Positions 1 to 11,775 of a DNA stretch of 64,000 nucleotides are shown here, piece by piece. This stretch comes from Dicyema japonicum. Taxonomy: Eukaryota > Dicyemida > Rhombozoa > Dicyemidae. Made by a program: the position numbers and the translations under genes. The stretch lies in assembly GCA_011109175.1 (NCBI GenBank), contig RDEW01000003.1, positions 1,916,923 through 1,980,922 of the forward strand, given 5' to 3'. The notes beneath the pieces were generated by a model that was not told the DNA's origin, ran no database searches, and worked only from the letters and a program-made list of their open reading frames with translations. How positions within the stretch are numbered: the stretch's first letter is position 1; each line of letters begins with the position of its first letter.

Positions 1-994
1 AAATAAAATCTTTATAATCATAACATTTATGAATAAAAAATTAATTTAACAGGATTAAATCACGATATAAATCGGATATAAAAAATTAAATGTCGGATAA
101 TCAAGAGACCTTTTCAAGATCGAAAAAATGTAACAGGCTGCTCATGAGTTACGCGCTACCCATGTGACATATTATTATCAAAATTTTTTGTTAGGTGTGT
201 TATCGAGACAGAGTAAAAACCCTTTTAAACATTGATCAAAGTCACTGTCGTCCTGGATCATTAAAGCCGTCCACAATAAATTGAGAGAGTTAACATGAGC
301 GTTGTGGTTGATCTTCATATTTGAAAACATGTTGGAAGATGGTCCCGGCAATTCGAGAATAATCGTCATAAGAACTAATTTTTCTAACACTTTAGAAGGA
401 ATGCGCGTCAGTGAAATGGAACGATATTAGGATGGGTCATTTGTACATATTCAGAGTTTAAAAAATTGAGGTAATGACAGAATGTTTCCAGATGTTAGAG
501 GGGGTATGCACATTCGCGAATAGTTATGCATGTCCGTGAGTATTAATCTTGCCTCTAGCTACAAATACTGCAAATGACTTAAAGACACTCCATCATGGCC
601 ACAGACTCGGGAGTTTCGTAGCGAGCTAACTTAATCTTGTTCGGCAGTAAAAATATCATCTTAGAAGTTGGTTTAGTTCTTAATGAACGATTGTTGATGC
701 TGAAAGGTTATGGACATTTTTTATAAATGATTGATACATAAAATTTAATTAAAATTTAAAAGTTTAACTATCTATAATTTGGCTTTTAATAAATTCAGCA
801 TTTAAAAACGATAAAATTCAGTCAGTTTCATGGTTGTTCGAACATACAAGGTAAATTACAATTTTTGAAGATGAAAATGCATACTCATTATTAAAGGAAT
901 GCAGCCTCATTTGAATATATAAACCATTGATCACTTCCACAGTCTAATGACTATTACACGTCAGAAAATTTGTGCTGGGTAAGCTACTCTGATT
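1..994. other. No recognisable gene; AT-rich DNA upstream of the RTCB remnant
   Basis: I see no protein family, RNA gene or clear repeat here. The first exons of the RTCB remnant would be expected in the right half of this stretch, but I could not recognise them in any frame; they are either too decayed or missing. Confidence 0.4.
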
Positions 995-2560
995 ATGAGG
1001 GAAGAGGTGGGTTTCTTCCTCCAATCAAACAATTTGCCTCTCTGCCTGGCATAGTCGAGGTACAGTTCTAAAATAATTCCAGAACTCCATTGGGATGCCA
1101 GACGTTCATTCGGGATACAGATTCGACATAGGAAACACGACAGCTTTTGATATGACGGACTCCAATGTCGTGGTCTCCCCCGGTGGAGTTGGATTTGATA
1201 TAAACTGTGGAATTCGGCTAATCAGGACCAATTTGAGCAAGGACGTCGAACCTCAAAGGAACAGCTCGCTAGGCACTTTTTGACCACATCCCTGTCGAAT
1301 TTGGGTCACGTGATGTCGTTCCAATGACAGCCAAGTTGTTAACCTTATAATTCAGGTATCTGGAGGAGTCCCCCTTGGTGGGCATTGATTGGAGCATCAG
1401 ACAAGATTTGATGCTCTATAGACACTCAAGGATAGTCATCGGCTGAGGATAAGGAGCATTGTTTGGATTACAGTCGCATTCTAATTCAGTTTCAAGGCCA
1501 AGGAAAGAGGTCTTCCTCAGCTAGCTACTTTGGGTGTACGCAATCACTATGCCCGGATCCAGGTAGTAAATTATATTTACGACAAGTTTGCCTCCTCCCA
1601 AATGGGGATCGACAGAGTAAGCCAAGTCAGTGTGATGATCTACATTGGAAGTCAAGGACTGGATCACCAACTAGCTACTGGTTAGTTCTTTGATTCAACC
1701 AAGATGCTCTGGTTCAAATAGATAAGTTTATGATAATAGACCAGATTGATGTGATTGACCCACAAATGCATATGCAATGATCAGGATCCACATTGGAAGT
1801 CAAGGACTGGATTACCAACTAGCTATTGGTTAGTTCTTTGATTCAACCAAGATGCTCTGGTTCACATAGATAAGTTTATGAGAATAGACCAGATTGATGT
1901 GATTGACCCACAAATGCATATGCAATGATCAGTTCAGTAGAAGGAAGAATTATTTAAAGGCGATGGCTGCAGCGGCCAACTATTCCTTGGTGAACCGGTC
2001 CTTGATGACCTTTGTTATGCGGCAGGTTTTGTCCTCAGTCATTTGAAGATCTTCTACAAACAGTTTGATACTTCCCAGAAGTGTAGGAGATGCACGTGGT
2101 ATATGGCGTCTCGCATAACATCGCTAAAATGGAGGAACATGTGTTTGATGGGAGACGGATGCAGCTTCTGGTCTATCGGAAGGGATCAGTTCGTCCCTTT
2201 CCGCCTTAGCATCCCATGATTCTGTTGATTACCAAGTTTGCTAGAGTTTATATTTGAATATCCAGCCCAAGACGATGAGCACGTATAGTTATGTGCTGAC
2301 TGAGACAGACGTGGGCTTTACTGAGACATTAGGAACCACGTATCACCGAGCTGGAAGGGCTCTTTCCTGAGCGAAGGCGAGATGATGAAGATGTGTTGGA
2401 AGTAATGAGACAGAAGGTAATATCTAACAAACTGGCCTACCCCAAGTTGATAATGGAAGAGGCTTCCCAGTCAATTAAAGACGTCTCCGAAGTAGTGGAC
2501 ACATGTATATTTGTAAAAAGTGCATCGAATTTCGTCCAATTGAAGTTATTAAAGGATTGT
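995..2560 (+). pseudogene. RTCB: RTCB tRNA-splicing ligase, unprocessed pseudogene
   Basis: RTCB (HSPC117) is the 3'-phosphate RNA ligase that joins tRNA exons and spliced XBP1 mRNA. Recognisable stretches lie in family order: GFLPPIKQFASLPGIV (about 1008-1056), [24 protein letters not shown] with the metal-binding Asp and Cys, [62 protein letters not shown] and a final RPIEVIKG (to about 2558). GT..AG microintrons remain at 1060-1082, 1335-1355, 1681-1703 and, duplicated, 1829-1851, so the copy was not made from mRNA. It is broken: at least four single-base frame shifts (near 1250, 1285, 1515 and 1945), stop codons inside conserved blocks (for example in the His-His-Pro motif near 2213), and His to Tyr changes in two conserved motifs (about 1640 and 2175). 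The N-terminal third is not recognisable. A functional copy presumably exists elsewhere, since the enzyme is normally essential. Confidence 0.88.
1637..1932 (+). repeat. 148-bp tandem duplication inside RTCB, including a microintron
   Basis: Units 1637-1784 and 1785-1932 differ at about five positions. Each contains the exon end GSQGLD..QLA, a 23-nt GT..AG intron and the next exon (ALVQIDKFM). The first unit has Tyr but the second His at the conserved ligand position (TAC at 1641 versus CAC at 1789), so the units have diverged since duplication. 148 is not a multiple of three and the second unit is out of frame with the first. Confidence 0.9.
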
Positions 2561-3477
2561 TGTTATTGTTTGATTTTAATGTATTTAATTTATTCAATTG
2601 ACTGAATCGCTTTTTTATTGAATGTGTATTATTTTTATATGGACAGTCTTTCCAACTAAAGAAAATGAGTATGTGCCACGATATCCAGCGGGGCAGTAAG
2701 ATACATAAACCATGAATGATAAGTGATAGAGTATTAATTGGATATGAATGAAGAGTTGGGTTTATTATTCTTTATCAGAATTGATCCATCTGACTTGTTA
2801 TTATAGTTAATTACTATAACCACCCAGGATGATGGCTGCCTCCAAATGCCTACTACGATTACTATACGCTCTCATAAGTCTTTCAGAGTGAGTGGGATGG
2901 ATAAGATATCTATGTCTCGGTGAGTGGTCCAAGAATATGTATTTGAAACACTTTGAAATTTCAAGATTGAATCTGAGAGAGGGAACATGTATCCATAACG
3001 AGTGAATAAATGAGCAATTTGAAAGACATCAGATTCTCCAACGTTCCGAGTTTGAATCCGTTACTCTCAAAACACTGATAAACTTGAACATGGACGATAC
3101 AACATGAATGTAGGTGGTTTTGCTGCAAAATACCTAACAATAATAATATTTATATAAGTTCAATTCACCACTGACAACAAGGGTGGAGGATTCTGTTTTA
3201 TCTTCCCTGTCCTGATGGTATTAACTCAGCGTCAGTTGGTTCACGTCTAAAAATAGGATGGCACCAAATAACACCATTATATTTTCCATTGATAATTTCT
3301 TGTGAATTTTTGTAACTGTTACGTATTGACGTACCCACATCTTGGTTCTAAGTGGGCTTGTCTATGACTTCGGAAAGATTCGTAAGTCGCAGATATTCTA
3401 ATAAGTTAATTCTATTGTATTGAACGAAATGTAAAATTAGCTTTATGATTTATGGAAACTTCATCTTCCTTTTTTTA

Positions 3478-3905
3478 GTAAGCATTGACTAGGCGACGGA
3501 CTCGGGAGATATAGGAAACAGAAAATTCCGGTTCGAACCTCGTCCAACTCAAAATTGAAAGAACTCTGAAGATCACCTCTGATGCTGATAGTTAATATTA
3601 TTATGGCCATGAGTATTGCGCAGTGTTCAAATCTTGGAAAAAAATCCAAATGTTCGAATTTTTCTGCTGTCCATCCCGACAGAAAGTCCAATTCACATAT
3701 GATGGTTATGGTTTTTTACAAAAGACGTCATAATCAGTGAAATTTAACTCGGTATCAGATTGTTTACAAGGGCTCACACCCGACAAAAAGAAAAAGTTAA
3801 GAACGTTCTTTATCTTCTTTTCCACGTTTAGTTAAATTAACTGCGTGACCTTACTCTAAAATAAAGTGTGTGTCCTATCCATGCGGTGCTATAAGTACCG
3901 AAAAG
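3478..3905. repeat. Dispersed repeat copy with a tRNA-like B box
   Basis: GGTTCGAACC at 3529-3538 matches a Pol III internal B box exactly. The right half (about 3725-3905) resembles 32215-32400 and 41530-41600: a short stretch with CATCA..AGT, then GCTCACACCC.ACAAAAA, then ATTCTTT..ATC, then AAAATAAA. I infer a short dispersed element, possibly a tRNA-derived SINE; I could not define its ends. Confidence 0.4.
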
Positions 3906-5510
3906 TAAATGCTTCTTATAGGTTCCTCTCGAGAAAGGAACAAATTATAGTAAGAGAAAAGCGTCGAACAGTAGGCAATGGTGGAATCTGACGCATTTCA
4001 ACACCGAGATCAACTCAGCCTAAATATGTGTAGAGATCCCTCAAAGAAATGAACCAGTGTTGTAAGGGAAGAGTAAATGATCCCTTCATGGCCATCAGGG
4101 TACTGGGGACCACCTGCGACAATTGTGGCATATAAACCTCGCAAATCAACTTTAGAAACAAAGAAATATGAGGAGCTATCTTCAACCGAATAACCAGTGG
4201 GGGTACTGAGCCCATGACCTCTCAGAGTATCATCTTAAACAAATAAATACATCGTTACAAAGAAATACATTGGCAACCATCACAAATCGAGATAAAAATT
4301 TTAAATTTGAAATATATATAAAATAATACTAGTCACCTTCTCCGTTCATGCCTTCTATTGTACTTCCGATTTGAGTCTCTTCTATCACGTCGGTCTCTTC
4401 TTTCAATTTTTTTTTATTTACCCCTCACGTAATTTTTCAACCGACCTTCTTCCACAATTTCTCCTCCAATCCACCCCACTAACGGACACTCGTCCACTAG
4501 GCACTTCCTTCATGATTTTAACCTCCTTCGACTCTTCCATCATCTTGTTCCTCAATTGAGACACATTGAACATCAAATATCTCCGAACTCACCTGTGACC
4601 TTTTCAACACCGATTATCTTAAAGAAAGTTATCGCAGGAATCTCTTACTACTATTAACCTAATTAGTACGTTAAACTGTCAAAAGGCTAGGTAAATACCT
4701 GCCATGGCCACCTTCTCAGGGCTAAATCTTATCAGAATGTGGCCACCTTCTCAAGCTAATTCATGAAATTCCACGAGGACAGTAGAATTCCAACGTTTTC
4801 GACCAGTATGAGTTTCTGTAGGTACAACATTATAATCAGATAATTTATTCCTGATAATTTAGGAAGAAACTGGGAGAACACAGCGAATCCAGCCATCTTT
4901 CACTCCATTGGAGGAGTTTTCACAACTGCTAGGAATGGATGTCATTTACTTTTGTAGTGGTTNAATTATTTGTAGGTTGAGTTTACTGATGCAAACTGCA
5001 GGTAGAAGGTAGCTCTTCCTTATGATAGCCTTTAGAACGTTCCACTTTCAAGCCCCCTGGTTAACACTTCCTCCGTACGATTGGAGAATGTCATTAGAGT
5101 TGCATTTTACTCAAAGGATCTTCCTTAATTACTAGGAAAAATATTGAATTTTCTATAACCTAACTCAAAACTACTACAAAAGGATAAAAGAACTTTTTTA
5201 ATAAATATCTACAAAGCCGTAAACTTTTCAGACATGATGTCCAAGAATTAGGATGACCTTTGTTAACAATAATTTATTTATAATTTTTTTCGGATCTTCT
5301 TTTTTGGAGAAATGTGATATCACTCATTCCTTCTCTTTCTATTTACGTTAATATTGATGGTACCATCGATAGCTTATTCATATCCAGCAATTATCGCAAA
5401 AAACATAGTGGCAAATTATTAAAAAATCAATAAAATTAATTTAATTTCTAAATTTGAATTCAATTAAGGAACAATCGCATTTTAGACTTCTTGAATGGTG
5501 GTGAAATTGG

Positions 5511-5996
5511 AGCCACTCATTAACGACGGTGGTTTAAGTCGCCTTGGGAATGGCTACCTTTGCTGGAATTCCCAGTGATGTCTTTTTCAATCGTTGTCTC
5601 AGTCTGTCTACTTATTCTCTTTTTAATTCCAACTTTCAGCAAGGATGAAAGCTGGACGAAAGAAGCTCGTTGAAATGATAGTTGGGAATACAGCACAAAC
5701 GAAATCTTAAGTATTCGTGTGATTATGGGAAACACGTGAGTCATTTCAATTANAGCCACTCATTAACGACGGTGGTTTAAGGAGCCTTGGGAATGGCTAC
5801 CTTTGCGGGAATTCCCAGTGATGTCTTTTTCAATCGTAGTCTTAGTCTGTCTACTTATTCTCTTTTCAATTCCAACTTTCAGCAAGGATGAAAGCTAGAC
5901 GAAAGAAGCTCGTTGAAATGATAGTTGGGAATACAGCACAAACGAAATCTTAAGTATTTGTGTGATTATGGGAAACACGTGAGTGATTTCAATTAA
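5511..5996. repeat. Direct repeat of about 242 bp split by one N (5753)
   Basis: 5511-5752 and 5754-5996 are near-identical (roughly nine differences). The left copy ends exactly at the N and the right copy begins directly after it, as expected of two overlapping contig ends left unmerged. I recognise no coding content in the unit. Confidence 0.85.
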
Positions 5997-6239
5997 TGGA
6001 AATATTAAATTTTATGGACTTGTATACTCTCATTTTATCATAGGTCATCGCTTAATGGTCAACAGTTAAATCCTAAGAGTTACTCCATGTCATAGAGGTA
6101 TGTCAGGTTTGAAGTTCACTGTCAAAAACATCAACTTGGACGTGATTTATCAAAACGGAAATTACCGCATATTCCATTACGAAATTTGACGATTATTATA
6201 TAATTGTTTCGAACTATGACTGTCACATTATGGTCTTTG

Positions 6240-6800
6240 ATTTGCAGTCCACGGAGATCTTTATGACCCTTTGACACGTGTATGGACTGTCTCGGATTGT
6301 ATTCAACTCACTCTATTCAAGTTCGGAACGAAACCTAATTCTGTCATCTCTATCATCAATGATATGCTCCTATCGCTGTACGGTTGATGCCGATCCTAAA
6401 GAGCTAGGTTTGTTCTACTCACTGGGACATGAATCACTTTCTTCATTTCTGATATTCATTGGTGGTGACTGGATTCCTAGAATTAGCAAAGTGAGAAACG
6501 AGGAGACCTGTATTAGATCACATGCTCAAAACGTTTCATTACTCTATTTCTGCGAATCCTCAATTTATTTAACGAATACTGCTTTGATCATCCAGCAAGA
6601 GATAAAACTACTTGGGTTGGTTCAAGAAAATATGAAAGTGGGAACCTGATCAAAATACACAACCAAATAGACTATATCATGTGTTGAAATAACAGAAACC
6701 TTATACAGAACTCGTTATCTTATGATGGCCTCGGAACGTCCAGTGACCACAAACTAGTGATGAAAGACTACTGCGAAAACTCAGAGAAGAGATAATTAGG
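6240..6800 (+). pseudogene. APE-type LINE endonuclease fragment
   Basis: The frame 6278-6649 and its continuation to about 6790 read like the apurinic-type endonuclease of a non-LTR retrotransposon. The pattern is ADPKELGLFY..L..SLSSFL, then FIGGDW (normally GDWNA), then TNTA, then W-V-G-S-R-K, then IHNQIDYI and finally SSDHKLV. The QIDYI and SDH motifs are the conserved C-terminal endonuclease residues. A stop follows IDYIMC and a frame change lies near 6620, so it is dead. No reverse transcriptase can be read further downstream; the fragment meets an oppositely oriented LINE at about 7195. The clade (I, Nimb or RTE) cannot be settled by eye. Confidence 0.75.
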
Positions 6801-7198
6801 ATAGATGCGGACAATAACGCAAATATTCGTGGAGTGAGTTAAAGTCGCATTCAAGAATACCGCGACTTTGGTTTTGGGCACTCCTTATAAAAATAGCTCG
6901 TAACACTATTTTGACAAAAATCAAAAAACTTCAATAATTTCAAGTAAAAACGAAGCGGAAAAACAGATTGAGGATCATGAGCGGTGAAAAGATGGAATCT
7001 GATATCCTTAACAGTTATGGATCTGATGTTAAATATTATAAACATCGAAACACCCCCTGGATTGCCGTATATGTTTCGCAAACATTTAAGTAAAGTTAAA
7101 CTGCAGGAGAGCGGCTTCTTAACACTGATGATGTTAGAATGATATCCATACTTTTAGAAGATAGTCATCTAGCAGTCGAATTGGAGAATTCTGCCTAT

Positions 7199-8908
7199 CT
7201 ATAAATATGTCCATACGATATCCGCCGTGGGTCTTTTTCTTCTAAAACCACTGGCCCAGAGACAGATATTCGTCAACAATAGAGAATTTCTTTCCGGAAC
7301 ATTCAGAGATAGTAGTTTCCGTAGGGTTGTTAGAAGGATTATGGACTTCAGATTTTCTACCGGTCCAACCGTCGTCCCATGTTTCTGTAAAGGTATCAGA
7401 ATTCCCTGTCCTATCGGGAGAGACATGTGTTTCATAAAAATGTCTAGTAAGGGCGACGAATGTTTCAGAAGTTCCCCGTTGATACCGTCAATGTCCGGAC
7501 TCAGGTTGTTATTCAGCTTTTGCAGAGCAGTTTGTATCTCCGCCACGTGTCCGACAAATTGAGTTATGCGTTCGTCGTCACTCCTGAAGAGCGATTCAAG
7601 TGATCAGCAATATTCTCTGCAAGTTCTTTTTTGTCAAGTATTCGTCTTTCATTCTTGTCATTCACAATCAATCCTTTAGGGTTATCCGCTCTGTTTGAAA
7701 GCCGGATTGCTCTGAACATTTTCGGCCCAAAATTTAGTTCCTCAACCTCCTCTGCGTACTGTTCAAGTGTCCTTTCGTTGAGCAAGCCAATTCTTTTATT
7801 TATATTCAGTAGAATAGAGTTCCTTTTTTCTTTTAATAATGCTTTCTTTTTTGGATTTTTTTTCCTCAGCCCGGAGTCTCAAATTCTTTTGTGTTCTCGG
7901 TAGCATCGTATAGACAATTGTGGCCTTCTTGAGACATCCTTCAATAATGAGCAGGCAATATTTCCAAGTCCATTAGATATTGCAGCCCACCGCTGACATG
8001 ATAAGCCTCTCATGTCCACTTTTGAGACGAAGACGTCCACTTTGTTGGCGTATCTCTTGCGGATGGCGATATTTGTGTTCAGACTTTCCACCGCCAATCT
8101 TCCAGAGTTGTGTTTGTTTTGTTTTCTCTTGATCACTCCTTGACTTCTTCCTAGTTTAAAGCGAGAGATGAGCGCTTTATGATCACTCAGTAGAATAGTG
8201 CCTTCATAAGATCGCGACTCCATGAGCATGCACTTGAATTCACGCTTAACAGTATTATAATCAATTTGATTGTAAATCGGGACTATCTCACCATTCCGAT
8301 TTTTTCTCTGTCCGACCCATGCCGTCATGTGCCTTGTGGGGTGTTGGACAGAAGTAGGTCAAATGCACAGCAGAATCCTGCGAGTGCAGTAGAATTTCTC
8401 TTTCTTTACTATGGGTTCCAATGAAGTTGTCGTCCCTGCTACGTGTTCCAACTTTTGCGTTCCAGTCACCGGCAAGAAAAACTAGGGGGAAGCAGGAATA
8501 TCGTCCATAGTCATCGAGAGTTCCGTGTAGAAGTTTTCAACTTCATCTGGACATTTCATTGCTATGCCCACATTCGGGGCATATGCATTAATAATGGTAG
8601 TCAGCGTTTTGCCCAACTTCAGTTGAATGACAGAGATCCTGTCACTTACACTCCAGAATCTGTGAATCGTGTTGACATAATGTCGATGAATAGCGAATCC
8701 CTGTCTACAGTGTCTGGATTCCGGTTCTAGCAGTATGACTCTGTATGCTCCCACGACTTCATCAAGTCTCCTTTCACTTTGTTTCCTGAAGGCAGGCTAC
8801 AGATACTTCATAACGAGTGAGATCCCCCGTTAGTTGTGTCCTTTGCATCGCGATTCCTCTCTCATTAAATGTCATTAGGACGAGTTCTCCAGGGTGTGAA
8901 TTAGACAT
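7199..8908 (-). pseudogene. APE-type LINE, endonuclease plus start of reverse transcriptase, 3' truncated
   Basis: Read on the minus strand from Met at 8908, the frame opens with MSNSHPGELVLMTFNERG and reaches the endonuclease motif LQETK before stops. 8754-8482 gives ESRHCRQGFAIHR..NTIHRFW..SDRIS and INAYAPN. 8328-7879 gives WVGQRKNR..IPIYNQIDY and LLSDHKALISRF. 7785-7564 and 7546-7199 give the linker and the first RT blocks (SPDIDGINGELLK, GPVENLKSIILL, WASGFRRKRPTADIVW). Several frame changes separate these blocks. The copy stops abruptly at about 7199, before the RT palm, next to the plus-strand fragment ending there, so one element probably interrupted the other. It resembles the LINE at 38.9-40.5 kb, which preserves the complementary C-terminal half. 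Confidence 0.85.
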
Positions 8909-9099
8909 AGTCCCAGAGAGAGACGTCATCACCTCAACCAAAACGAAGACAAATTGATCACTAAAATCTTAATTTTAATGAAATTCCGTAAAAAATAATT
9001 AGATTATTATCTTTATTATATCTTATATTATTTGATTTATTTTTTTAATTTATAATTTGTGGTTAATATATACTTAATTCGGATACTTTTTGAGTTTCT

Positions 9100-9225
9100 C
9101 TGCTGCCCACTACTGCTGAAGGTTCCAAGCATTTACGGTATTCCTAATTTGACAAGTGGAGCCGTCATCAGTGATACCTAATTGTAAAACCTGATTGTCA
9201 CTGAGATTTTCTCGCAACCAAAATG
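9100..9225. repeat. Fragment of a dispersed repeat (same family as 41465-41560)
   Basis: CTGAAGGTTCCA.GCAT.TACGGT followed by TGA..AGTG..GCCGTCATCAGT and later TCACTG is shared, in order, with 41485-41560. Only a partial copy is visible. Confidence 0.45.
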
Positions 9226-9788
9226 CAGGAGTTAAAAACATTCCATAACCCTTTCGCCAAGATATAGGTTTCGTTCATATGACTGTCAATCATCGTATAA
9301 CTTTATTAGTGATGTCCATAAGCAGACCATAGAAAGGTTCTAATCTCATTAAAAGTATTACGTAGTGCTAAATGGAAAAAAAGAGAACCGCACGTCAGAA
9401 TCTAAACAGCGTATAGCGAGTTTATGTGGAAACAGAGACACAACAAAATGAATTCGACGAAATATTGAGAATTGAGAATTCGAGTTCTCGACCCCAAAAC
9501 AAATTATTTGTATTAATGTGTATAACGGTTCCTGTACTTCATAATGGTGATTTGAGGACCATAATGAAAGCACCTAGGGACAACGAAGACCTTGTTGGAG
9601 CGTTTGGTTTCTAAGGAGTTCATAATCTAGGGCAGTTTTTTTCAACAAAGGTAGATTTTTGAATTACAGATTTTTTTAATTATGATAAATTTATAATTAA
9701 ATTCCTCGGATCCCCAATCACCATAAATGCAATGAGAAGAGCTATACGTGTCCGGACCCCGTCTATATCGGAAATGCGCAGGAACGCA

Positions 9789-9965
9789 ATCGGAACACAG
9801 AGAAAAGATGCGAAGACTGTTGAGTGAGGCTGGGATTACCTGAATTTTGTTATTTTGGATATGACGGTGGTTTTTNAGTCGGAACACCGAGAAAAGATGC
9901 GAAGACTGTTGAGTGAGGCTGGGATCACCTGAATTTTGTTATTTTGGATATGACGGTGGTTTTTT
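9789..9965. repeat. Direct repeat of about 87 bp split by one N (9876)
   Basis: CGGAACAC.GAGAAAAGATGC through GACGGTGGTTTTT occurs just left of the N and again immediately right of it with one or two differences. The pattern is that of unmerged contig ends. Confidence 0.8.
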
Positions 9966-10128
9966 GGTTCAATAAATTAAAATAATAAATACGTGAAAAC
10001 GACTCTTACTCGGAGAGACTCTGAACCGCTTGTATCTACTTGACATGCATACAGCATTATTCCTTCTGAAAAACAGTCTTAACGAACAAAGGCTTGCGTA
10101 TGTCCTGAGGACAGCTCCCTATTTCACC

Positions 10129-10758
10129 CAGTATGACCAACTCGCACAGATTAACGAGATCTTTTGTACGACAGCGGAACGCATCTTCAACGTCCGGTTC
10201 GAAGATTACTCATGGAAGCAAGCCACGCTGCCAGTGAGACTCAGAGGACTTGGGATTCGGAACCGTGTGGACCTTTCTTTCCCTTCATACCTATAATCGC
10301 TAGTGGCCTGTACTAGATTCTACACTCTCTATCTGAATTCTCCATTGACAAGGATGCCGGCCATGCTCGTGAGGCTTGGAGCCTGCAGTCTGCTGGACGC
10401 CCTTCTATACTGAAATCCACTGCCCTAGACAAGGGAGACGGAAAGTGATAGAACGAGTAACAATCTTTCCGTCTAAGCATGGTGTACTGTTGATTTGGAA
10501 TACTACNCAGTATGACCAACTCGCACAGATTAACGAGATCTTTAGTACGACAGCGGAACGCATTTTCAACGTCCGGTTCGAAGATTACTCATGGAAGCAA
10601 GCCACGCTGCCAGTGAGACTCAGAGGACTTGGGATTCGGAACCGTGTGGACCTTTCTTTCCCTTCATACCTATAATCTCTAGTGGCCTGTACTAGATTCT
10701 ACACTCTCTTCTGAATTCTCCATTAACAAGGACCCCGGCCATGCTCGTGAGGCTTGAA
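10129..10758 (+). repeat. Duplicated LINE segment around the N at 10507
   Basis: 10129-10380 is repeated at 10508-10758 (RT thumb-like segment), the second copy beginning directly after the N. Unlike the other N-split repeats, the first copy continues for about 125 bp into different LINE sequence before the N. The join could therefore be between two different element copies rather than two ends of one locus. Confidence 0.8.
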
Positions 10759-10935
10759 GCCGCACTTATCAGCTTTCCCTGCCTTCCTCGTTCTCTCATC
10801 GAGGCTTGGACGATGCTATATGCTGGAATTCTTTCAAAGATTTGCTTGTATCATCTAACCAACATCGCCATGCTTGTTTGTTGTCGGGATCATCTTCCGA
10901 GAGTGGAGCCTGGCTCAACGCCTTTTCCAATGGAG

Positions 10936-11299
10936 TTCTGGGTACCTTCCTGGATGATGAATGCGTCCGTATTGGGATCTCATTGCGACTGGGATTAAAA
11001 GTCTGTGTTCCACATCCGTTCCGATGCGGAAACCAGATCGACTGTTTTTTTTCTACACCCTCTCTCTTGCAGGATAAGGCAGATTTTCCAGACACATGGC
11101 CTTGAAGAAGTCGTTANTTCTGAGTACCTTCTTGGATGATGAATGCGTCCATATTGGGATCTCATTGCGACTGGGATTAAAAGTCTGTGTTCTACATCCG
11201 TTCCGATGCGGAAATCGGATCGGCTGTTTTTTTTCTACACCCTCTCTCCTGCAGGATAAGGCAGATTTTCTAGACACATGGCTTTGAAGAAGTCGTTAG
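10936..11299 (+). repeat. Direct repeat of about 181 bp split by one N (11117)
   Basis: 10936-11116 and 11118-11299 both run from TTCTG.GTACCTTC to GAAGAAGTCGTTA with about ten differences, and abut the N exactly. This is probably an unmerged contig overlap lying in LINE sequence. Confidence 0.85.
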
Positions 11300-11468
11300 G
11301 CGAGCTTTGAACGCCGCCGGACACCCCTCCATTCTCTAACCTGTTGGTCTTTGCAGGCGGGACGGGAAACGACCAGATAAGATGACAATCTTCCCCTTTG
11401 AAGCCGGGAAACCTCTTATCTGGAACGTTACCTGCACCGACACGTTTGCCTCTTACAATGTACTCAGA

Positions 11469-11693
11469 GCTCACGAGGGTCTCCTGTTCGTGTAGCGATC
11501 CGATTCCCCGGAGCCTGTTCTGCCGCTGAGAAGTCCGAGAAGATGAAACGGGAAAAGTACGCGGTCCTACCCAAGGATTTTTTGTTTGTTCCACTTGTCA
11601 TTGAGACGTCTGGTTCCCTTGCGCTTGCGACGATGAAAATCTTCAGTCGTCTAGGGAATCGGATCGTTACACAAACAGGAGACCCTCGTGAGC
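11469..11693. repeat. 40-bp inverted repeat with 145-bp spacer inside the LINE tail
   Basis: 11469-11508 is the reverse complement of 11654-11693 with two mismatches. The right arm codes for the expected tail (TGDPRE region); the left arm follows LRAHE and is not expected there. It looks like a templated inversion seeded at the shared bases GCTCACGAG / CTCGTGAGC. Confidence 0.85.
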
Positions 11694-11775
11694 GCTGCTG
11701 GTTATTTGAGCGAATCTCGCTCGCTATCCTGAGAGGGAATAGCCACACAGTCAGGGCAGCCGCTATATAACAGTT

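Larger units (their letters stand above)
10020..11775 (+). pseudogene. RLE-type LINE, C-terminal half (RT thumb to endonuclease end)
   Basis: The order on the plus strand is: post-RT region (RLAYVLRTAPYF, ICNV-like FNVRFEDYSW, ATLPVRLRGLGIR, 10080-10296 and again 10510-10675); SGAWLNAFSNGVLGTFLDDE..RIGI.LRLGLKVC (10897-11020, and again from 11118); restriction-like endonuclease KRPDKMTIFPFEAGK..IW (11350-11425); then the C-terminal tail FLFVPLVIETSGSL...TGDPRERCWLFERISLAILRGN (11578-11745). This architecture is shared with RLE-bearing LINEs common in molluscs and cnidarians. The catalytic PD...D endonuclease motif appears as PDK...WNVTC, with Asn where the family usually has Asp, so it is probably inactive. 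Two internal duplications are split by Ns (10507, 11117), and frames change repeatedly. Confidence 0.85.

Noticed and set aside
4015-4215. 66-codon minus-strand frame that looks vaguely retroelement-like
   Set aside because: No motif could be matched with confidence and no neighbouring blocks support it.
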